A DNA stretch of 9,525 nucleotides from an uncultured Bacilli bacterium (lineage in GTDB: Bacteria > Bacillota_I > Bacilli_A > RF39 > UBA660), in NCBI GenBank assembly GCA_934090595.1, contig CAKOJO010000042.1:1-9525 (forward strand). The letters run 5' to 3'. Below are positions 4,836-9,525 of the stretch, in pieces. A model generated the notes under the pieces. It did no database searches. It saw only the letters and a list, made by a program, of their open reading frames with translations, and was not told the DNA's origin. A program made the position numbers and the translations under genes. Position 1 is the first letter of the stretch, and the number at the start of each line of letters is the position of its first letter.

Positions 4836-6146
4836 TTATAGATTTTGTTTTAATAGTTGATTAAGTTCAACAGCATATTCCATAGGAAGTTCTTGTTTGA
4901 ATCTATCAGTAAAACCTAATATAATAAGTTCAATGGCTTTTTCTTTAGAAAGACCTCTACTCATCATGTAGAATAGTTTTTCTTCACTAATTTTTGATAC
5001 TGTTGCTTCATGTTCTATAGAACTAGTTTTGTTACCCACTATATTATTTGGATATGTATCACTACTAGATTCTTTGTCTAGTATCAATGTATCGCATTTT
5101 ACTAATGATGTTGAATTAGTGGCATTTTTCTTTATCTCAACTTTTCCTCTATAGTCAGCACTGCCACCTGAGGTTGCAATACTTTTTGCAATAATATTAC
5201 TATTAGTATTTTTACCAATATGAATCATTTTTGCACCACTATCTTGTTCTTGGTTATTTTTTGCAACACTAATAGTAATGCATGTACCAGTTGAATTGTC
5301 TCCTTTTAATACACAACATGGATATTTCATTGTTTTATGTGAACCAATGTTACCATCTATCCATTCCATAGTACCTGATTCTTCGACTAAGGCTCTTTTT
5401 GTTACTAAATTATATACGTTAGTAGCCCAGTTTTGAATAGTACTATAACGACATTTACTATTTTTACCAACATATATTTCTACTACTGCGGCATGTAGAT
5501 TACTTGTTGAATAATTTCTAGCAGTACATCCTTCAACATAGTGAAGTTCACTGTTATCATCCACTATTATAAGAGTTCTTTCAAATTGTCCTAAGTCTTT
5601 ACTACTTATTCTAAAATAGCTTTGAAGAGGTCTATCTAATTTAGTATTTTTTGGTATGTATATAAAACTTCCTCCAGAAAAGACTGCACCATTTAAAGCA
5701 GTAAACTTATTTTCACTTGGTGAAACTATTTTAGAAAAATATTTATTAACTAAATCAGGATATTTCTTAAAAGCATCTTCAATCGAAGTAAATATTACAT
5801 TTTTATCATTTAGTTCTTTAATCATATTATGATATATTACTTCGCTTTGATATTGTACACCTATCCCATCTAAATATTTTTCTGAATCAGGCACTTTTAA
5901 TTTATCAAACTCATCTTTAATATTTTTATTTATATTTATCCAGTCATCTTTTATAGTTAAATCTGAATCATTTTTATAGTATTTTATCTTATCGAAATCT
6001 ATATCTATTTTTGGTCCAAACTTAGGTAAATCTATTTTTTTAAACATATCATAACATTTTAATCTATATTCTAAAACATCTTCACTTTCATTTTTCATCT
6101 TAGATATTTCTTTTATTTTTTCTTCATCTAATCCAATTATTTCCAT
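4836..6146 (-). CDS. sufB: Fe-S cluster scaffold protein SufB
   Basis: SufB is the scaffold subunit of the SUF system and works in the cytoplasm with the ATPase SufC and usually SufD. The 436-residue protein is slightly short for the family, mainly in the N-terminal region. The beta-helix core is well conserved: FSGGSFIYIPK (156-166), EGCTARNYSTSNLHAAVVEIYV (205-226, long motif) and SGGSADYRGKVEI (326-338). The residues equivalent to E. coli Cys405 and Glu434 are Cys351 in KCDTL and Glu380 in IEHEAT, with the same 29-residue spacing, so scaffold function should be intact. The start has AAGGAG 10 nt upstream, overlapping the stop of the preceding gene (7-bp gap), so it ends an operon with the unknown protein and the metal exporter. 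In Bacillus, sufB closes sufCDSUB; those partners are not present here. Confidence 0.95.
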   Translation of the reverse strand: MEIIGLDEEKIKEISKMKNESEDVLEYRLKCYDMFKKIDLPKFGPKIDIDFDKIKYYKNDSDLTIKDDWININKNIKDEFDKLKVPDSEKYLDGIGVQYQSEVIYHNMIKELNDKNVIFTSIEDAFKKYPDLVNKYFSKIVSPSENKFTALNGAVFSGGSFIYIPKNTKLDRPLQSYFRISSKDLGQFERTLIIVDDNSELHYVEGCTARNYSTSNLHAAVVEIYVGKNSKCRYSTIQNWATNVYNLVTKRALVEESGTMEWIDGNIGSHKTMKYPCCVLKGDNSTGTCITISVAKNNQEQDSGAKMIHIGKNTNSNIIAKSIATSGGSADYRGKVEIKKNATNSTSLVKCDTLILDKESSSDTYPNNIVGNKTSSIEHEATVSKISEEKLFYMMSRGLSKEKAIELIILGFTDRFKQELPMEYAVELNQLLKQNL

Positions 6147-6153
6147 AATTGAT

Positions 6154-6669
6154 CTACTCCTTACTAATTATTTTACTCTTTATAAAATTATTATTTCTTT
6201 TAAATAGAATAACATTTCCCATATCAGTAACACTTTCTTCATAGTTTAATACTGAATATTTTAAATCAACAAGTAAAGGGCTAATACCTCTTAATTCATA
6301 GTAATAACAAACTTTATCTAAGTTATGACAATATCTATTTAGTACTTGTCTAAAAGAATTATCATCAATTAGTAAATCTAAGACTTCAATAACACTAGCA
6401 ATATCTTTTAAGTTTGTTCTTTTTATTGTAAAACATTTTCCCATTTCTAAAAAACAATTACTATCAACCAACTTTTTATAAAGCATTGCACTAACTAACT
6501 TAGAATCACTTTCATTTAAGTTTTTATCAATTAAGAAAGCATATCCATCATCATTAAACATATCAGTATCCTTTTTATTTACAATGATTCCAATAACATC
6601 ATTATCATCTTTAAAATCGTATTTATTTATAGAACATCCAAGTTCTAAAATCTTTTCTAATATATCCAT
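6154..6669 (-). CDS. Unidentified 171-residue protein upstream of sufB, with two C-x6-C pairs
   Basis: I do not recognise the family. From the ATG at 6669 the protein is soluble, acidic to neutral and mixed alpha/beta, without signal peptide or membrane segment. It has five cysteines: Cys12, then Cys72-x6-Cys79 and Cys114-x6-Cys121, with His115 beside the second pair. Other visible features are a hydrophobic strand VIGIIV (25-30), the segment DDGYAFLID (40-48), and a Leu/Ile-rich stretch (88-103). The frame also has an ATG at 6681, but GGGGG 5 nt before the 6669 ATG is the only Shine-Dalgarno-like element, so the shorter form is preferred. It begins within about 20 bp of the end of the exporter gene and ends 7 bp before sufB, so it should be co-expressed with both. 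It is not SufU, SufE or SufD by motif. A role in Fe-S or metal handling is inference from context and cysteines. Confidence 0.8.
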   Translation of the reverse strand: MDILEKILELGCSINKYDFKDDNDVIGIIVNKKDTDMFNDDGYAFLIDKNLNESDSKLVSAMLYKKLVDSNCFLEMGKCFTIKRTNLKDIASVIEVLDLLIDDNSFRQVLNRYCHNLDKVCYYYELRGISPLLVDLKYSVLNYEESVTDMGNVILFKRNNNFIKSKIISKE

Positions 6670-6686
6670 AAAAACCCCCATAGTAA

Positions 6687-7517
6687 TTAAATAATATTTA
6701 ATATAATACCACTTATTACCCCAATTATATATATAGTTATTAATATCATAATGTTTTCTTTAATATTCTTATTTTGTTTAAATAGCACTAATAAAGCTAC
6801 TCCACTTCCTGAAAGAAGTCCTGAAATAGTAGTGCCAAAGCTTATTATATTATCAATATATAGTTGTGTTATTAAGACACTAGCACTACAATTTGGAATC
6901 AATCCAATAAGTGATGAGACAATTGGTCCAAGAATACTATTTGAATAAAATAAATTCTTTAATGTTTCTTCGGATACAAAAGTCATTGCATAGTTTAGTA
7001 TAAAAGTAATTATGACTATAAATATTAATATACTAAAAGTATGTTTTAGTGAAGATTTAATAATACTATGTTCACAATCACAATGATCATGTTCACATAT
7101 TTCATAGTGTTCATGTTTAGTTTCTTTTTTTGGCTTTATTATTAAATCTATAAGCATTCCACATATTATACCAATTATTATTTTTACTAGTAATATTTTT
7201 ATAATTAACGAAAAACTAGCATGATTAGCAATTAATACTGGTAACATTTCATCACTAGTGGATAAGAATATAGCTATAAGTGTACCTAGCGATATAATTC
7301 TTGTTATATATAGGTTAACTGCTGAAGCACCAAAACCACACTGAGGAAATGCTCCAAGGAGTGAACCTATTATTACTCCGAATTTACTATTTTTTAGTTT
7401 TTCTTTAGATTTATTTCCTAGTTTATGTTCAATGCATTCAATAATTATAAATGTTATGAACAGAAATGGAAATAGCTTAATAGAATCTATTAATGTATCT
7501 TTTATTATGTCTAACAT
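6687..7517 (-). CDS. Heavy-metal/manganese exporter-like permease (ArsP_2/DUF2899 type)
   Basis: This polytopic membrane protein of 276 residues matches, by motif, the family annotated as putative manganese transporter, arsenic efflux protein, or 10TM heavy-metal exporter. The substrate is not established by sequence. The two halves share a signature: GAFPQCG (55-61) followed by YITRIISLGTLIAIFLS, and GLIPNCS (205-211) followed by YIDNIISFGTTISGLLS. This suggests an internal duplication with conserved cysteines Cys60 and Cys210. The halves are joined by a charged loop rich in potential metal ligands (His135, His137, Cys141, His143, His145, Cys146, Cys148, His150). The start has AAGGAGAGG about 6 nt upstream and a promoter at 7544-7552. 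It is the first gene of the operon with the unknown protein and sufB. Confidence 0.85.
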   Translation of the reverse strand: MLDIIKDTLIDSIKLFPFLFITFIIIECIEHKLGNKSKEKLKNSKFGVIIGSLLGAFPQCGFGASAVNLYITRIISLGTLIAIFLSTSDEMLPVLIANHASFSLIIKILLVKIIIGIICGMLIDLIIKPKKETKHEHYEICEHDHCDCEHSIIKSSLKHTFSILIFIVIITFILNYAMTFVSEETLKNLFYSNSILGPIVSSLIGLIPNCSASVLITQLYIDNIISFGTTISGLLSGSGVALLVLFKQNKNIKENIMILITIYIIGVISGIILNII

Positions 7518-7543
7518 AATACCTCTCCTTTTTATACATGAAT

Positions 7544-7552
7544 ATTATATCA
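7544..7552 (-). promoter_or_regulatory. Extended -10 promoter of the exporter-sufB operon
   Basis: The minus strand has TGATATAAT, identical to the rpmG promoter's extended -10. Any -35 box is poor (TTTATT at 7567-7572 with a 17-bp spacer) and falls in the T-rich tail of the upstream gene's terminator. Transcription would start near 7537, giving a leader of about 20 nt. No obvious metal-box palindrome overlaps it. Confidence 0.55.
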
Positions 7553-7564
7553 TTATTATATCTT

Positions 7565-7601
7565 AAAATAAAGAAAAATGATGACTAATAAGTCACCATT
7601 T
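7565..7601 (-). terminator. Terminator after the thioredoxin-like gene
   Basis: On the minus strand AAATGGTGACT (7591-7601) pairs with AGTCATCATTT (7576-7586) around a TATT loop. This is an 11-bp stem with one G-U pair, followed by TTCTTTATTTT (7565-7575). The G-U makes the hairpin better on the minus strand than on the plus strand, where it would be an A-C mismatch, so the orientation is clear. It separates the thioredoxin-like gene from the exporter operon. Confidence 0.8.
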
Positions 7602-7637
7602 AAGTATTTTATGCATTTAATCAGGTGTTTTAATTTA

Positions 7638-7877
7638 CTATGCAAACAATTTTATATATCTTTTAATTTCTTTATCGGTTAAAATCTTACCATTACTGAT
7701 AATTTTTTCATTTATTATAAAAATAGGTTTATTAATACTTTTATACATTTCTAGAGTTTTTTCATCATCTAGAATATTTATTTCTATCTTGTTGCTCATA
7801 TCTTTAGTTGCTTTATTTAAGTTTTTTAGGAGTTTTATTCTGTTACTTGAATTATCACCGATAATCTTTATATTCAC
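7638..7877 (-). CDS. Small thioredoxin-fold protein lacking the redox cysteines
   Basis: This 79-residue protein follows the pattern of the small redox-active disulfide / thioredoxin-like family of about 77 residues. It begins with strand MNIKIIG, then the active-site loop, a helix, a second strand (IEINILDD), a helix, the cis-proline strand NKPIFIINEK with Pro51, then KIISNGKILTDKEIKRYIK. At the place of the CxxC active site it has DNSSNR (8-13), and the protein has no cysteine at all, so it cannot be a disulfide oxidoreductase. It may have become a binding or structural protein. The start is GTG (7875-7877) with GAAAGGTGG upstream. A six-codon frame (ATG at about 7892) overlaps this ribosome binding site and ends in TGA overlapping the GTG; this may be chance. 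It has its own terminator and is separate from the exporter gene that follows. Confidence 0.75.
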   Translation of the reverse strand: MNIKIIGDNSSNRIKLLKNLNKATKDMSNKIEINILDDEKTLEMYKSINKPIFIINEKIISNGKILTDKEIKRYIKLFA

Positions 7878-7893
7878 TTTCCACCACCTTTCA

Positions 7894-7912
7894 TAAACAA
7901 TAATTTTGTTTA
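7894..7912 (-). promoter_or_regulatory. Palindrome upstream of the thioredoxin-like gene, possible operator
   Basis: TAAACAA (7894-7900), a 5-nt centre, and TTGTTTA (7906-7912) form a perfect 7+7 inverted repeat. It lies between a possible -10 box TATACT (7920-7925, minus strand) and the ribosome binding site, so it would overlap the start of transcription. It could be a repressor site or a small leader hairpin. It does not match the Fur/PerR, CopY or MntR sites I know. The -35 region is weak. Confidence 0.35.
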
Positions 7913-7975
7913 CATTTTAAGTATAGTGAGTAAAACTTAAATGAAACTGAATTTTTCTAATTTTTTGGAAAATTG

Positions 7976-9525
7976 TTAATTAAAATTTGAGATGACTGCT
8001 CTAGTTGAATAACTAACCGATGCATGACCACTGCTTAGATAGAATGCAAATATCCCTGCATTTGTAGTAGTACTATAATCTCCACCACGTATAAACCATG
8101 GTGAAGAACTACATGGAAGATACGCATAATCTTTATACCAACTTCCTTCTAATTTTGACAATGCCATTTCTTTTGTTGCATCTCCTAGTTTTCCTCTTGT
8201 ATATTCTGTATTAGTAGTTTGATAACTATACTTGTCATAATATTTTTTGTTCGGAAATTGATATATTCCTGTAAATGTTATTTGATCACTATATAAATAT
8301 CCTGTAAATGCCGAATTACCATTATTTTTAGTTTGATATCCACTCATTATTTCACCATTATGATACACTAAATCTCCCATCATATATTCATAAGCACCAC
8401 CACTCATGTCATATATTCCATACACATTTCCTGTTGTACTTGCACTCTGTCCTAGTGATGTTGTGTATTCATTGCATGTCGTACCGCTTTTTGTGGAGCC
8501 AGCTGTTTGCGGTCCACATCCTGTTGTGTATTTATTCATGCTATTTAGTTCTATTTCTTTGTTTATTCCATATTTACTGTGAGACAAATATGTTACTGCT
8601 CCCCACTCCATATTCTTCATCATATGTGTTTCGTCACGTGTTGCAAATCCATATTGATTACCTGACTCTCTCATATTGTATATTCCATTAAAGAATGTCC
8701 CTACTTGTGCTCCTCTCCATGATGTTACATTTGGTTTTATTAATGGTCTTATTGTTTGTAAATTGCATCCCGAACCTACTTCAACTTGCGCCGATGCTGT
8801 ACATGCGGTATCACTTGATACCTCAAACTTTCCTACCCATATTCCTGTTAACTCTTCATCATCTGTTCTTACGCTATCATCATTCTTATCCCACCAGAAT
8901 GCTGGGTGTGTATATGTTGAAGTTCCTGCTTTTAATGAACCATTTGTACTATCCGTACATGTTTCTGATGTGGTACTAGTTCCAGTTACTGCATCAGTAC
9001 ATTTTATTGTTCCAGAACTGTTTGTACCACTTTCAAACTTTATTTGTATTTCTTCTGGTGTATTTGTATTTAAATATGTATATGTATATCTTGGTATCCA
9101 TACCCACATTGTATTTATATCATCCATTGGTATTTCCGTACCAGCTTTTGCATTTAAATAAGTACTTCTATTTGTTTCAGTAACAGTTACTGCATTTGCC
9201 CACATTTTATTATTATAATCATACCATTTATATTGTTCTTTACTATTTTTAACGTCTGCCTTTTTCCACACTTCATTTGTCTCATCGTAATATACTGGTA
9301 TCATGTTTGATGTTAATTTTGGTGCATTCGCACCACTTTCATCTAAATTAGATTTAACATAAACTTTAATAGTATTCTTAGATTCTACACTGCTACTCCA
9401 TTTTGCATATGATGTATTTGTGTAATTATAAGAAATAATTCCTGAAAGTAATAGCACAAAAATACCTATTAATGATAATAGATATTTATTATATTCTTTT
9501 ATATCTTTAAATAAAGGGTTTATCT
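7976..9525 (-). CDS. Partial secreted/anchored protein with formylglycine-generating-enzyme (SUMF1)-like domain
   Basis: The frame remains open to the right edge, so the start lies outside; the GTG at 9457 is internal. The visible N-terminus (after KDIKEYNKY) is a hydrophobic segment LLSLIGIFVLLLSGIISY, i.e. a signal peptide or anchor. Next is SYAKWSSSVESKNTIKV, which resembles the start of SipW-dependent/TasA-like exported proteins. The body is Thr/Ser/Gly-rich. Numbering from the GTG, motifs are MWVWIPRYTY (117-126), MEWGAVTYLSHSKYG (283-297), GNVYGIYDMSGGAYEY (343-358) and FIRGGDY (455-461), with a C-terminal STRAVI (484-489), the FGE/SUMF1-like layout. The visible part has seven cysteines, six in three short-range pairs (153/167, 219/231, 314/328), compatible with disulfides. 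The FGE catalytic cysteine pair is not evident, so enzymatic activity is doubtful; a surface binding role is inference. It ends 98 bp before the thioredoxin-like gene. Confidence 0.8.
   Translation of the reverse strand, partial: INPLFKDIKEYNKYLLSLIGIFVLLLSGIISYNYTNTSYAKWSSSVESKNTIKVYVKSNLDESGANAPKLTSNMIPVYYDETNEVWKKADVKNSKEQYKWYDYNNKMWANAVTVTETNRSTYLNAKAGTEIPMDDINTMWVWIPRYTYTYLNTNTPEEIQIKFESGTNSSGTIKCTDAVTGTSTTSETCTDSTNGSLKAGTSTYTHPAFWWDKNDDSVRTDDEELTGIWVGKFEVSSDTACTASAQVEVGSGCNLQTIRPLIKPNVTSWRGAQVGTFFNGIYNMRESGNQYGFATRDETHMMKNMEWGAVTYLSHSKYGINKEIELNSMNKYTTGCGPQTAGSTKSGTTCNEYTTSLGQSASTTGNVYGIYDMSGGAYEYMMGDLVYHNGEIMSGYQTKNNGNSAFTGYLYSDQITFTGIYQFPNKKYYDKYSYQTTNTEYTRGKLGDATKEMALSKLEGSWYKDYAYLPCSSSPWFIRGGDYSTTTNAGIFAFYLSSGHASVSYSTRAVISNFN

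Noticed and set aside
6154..6669. Identification of the unknown protein as SufU, SufE or a truncated SufD
   Set aside because: None of the motifs or cysteine arrangements of these families can be seen.
7940..7975. Terminator after the surface protein gene
   Set aside because: The only pairing is an A/T stem with a bulge (AATTTTC/GAAAAATT) and no G-C core or clean T tract.
8434..9161. Several plus-strand open frames opposite the surface protein gene
   Set aside because: They are antisense to a well-supported gene, lack ribosome binding sites, and have Leu/Tyr/Val-rich compositions typical of mirror frames.

Overview
The window is AT-rich throughout, uses TGG for tryptophan with no in-frame TGA, and carries a class B penicillin-binding protein, a Bacillus-type arrangement of rplS next to lepB, and strong AGGAGG-type ribosome binding sites. 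Together these point to a walled, low-GC member of the Bacillota (Firmicutes) with a compact genome. An uncultured gut-type lineage is an inference, based on the surface protein at the right edge, whose motif set I associate with such genomes.

Left part (1-3349): a tRNA-Gly(GCC) with its terminator, elongation factor P (efp) and ribosomal protein L33 (rpmG) all lie on the minus strand. rpmG and efp look like an operon driven by an extended -10 promoter. Upstream is a class B PBP2-like transpeptidase. Divergent from it is a short helical protein that may be DUF2624-like; it is the only plus-strand gene I accept.

Middle part (3343-4835): lepB (signal peptidase I) follows rplS (L19) on the minus strand. 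Each gene ends in a rho-independent terminator hairpin that shares sequence with the gene's stop region. rplS has a clear promoter and a leader of about 60 nt that may be the L19 autoregulatory leader. A gene-poor stretch of about 500 bp then separates rplS from sufB. It holds an unusual 184-bp element bounded by a perfect 18-bp inverted repeat with two internal hairpins, and further on a palindromic terminator-like site. This is the least explained DNA in the window.

Right part (4836-9525): a tight minus-strand operon reads heavy-metal/manganese exporter-like permease, an unidentified 171-residue protein with two C-x6-C pairs, then sufB. It has its own promoter. sufC, sufD, sufS and sufU are not in the window. 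Upstream are a small thioredoxin-fold protein that has lost all cysteines and a large secreted or anchored protein with a formylglycine-generating-enzyme (SUMF1)-like domain, which runs off the right edge.

The housekeeping content is translation (tRNA, EF-P, L33, L19), envelope assembly (PBP2, LepB) and Fe-S/metal handling (SufB, permease, Trx-like). No CRISPR array, phage module or intact transposase was seen.
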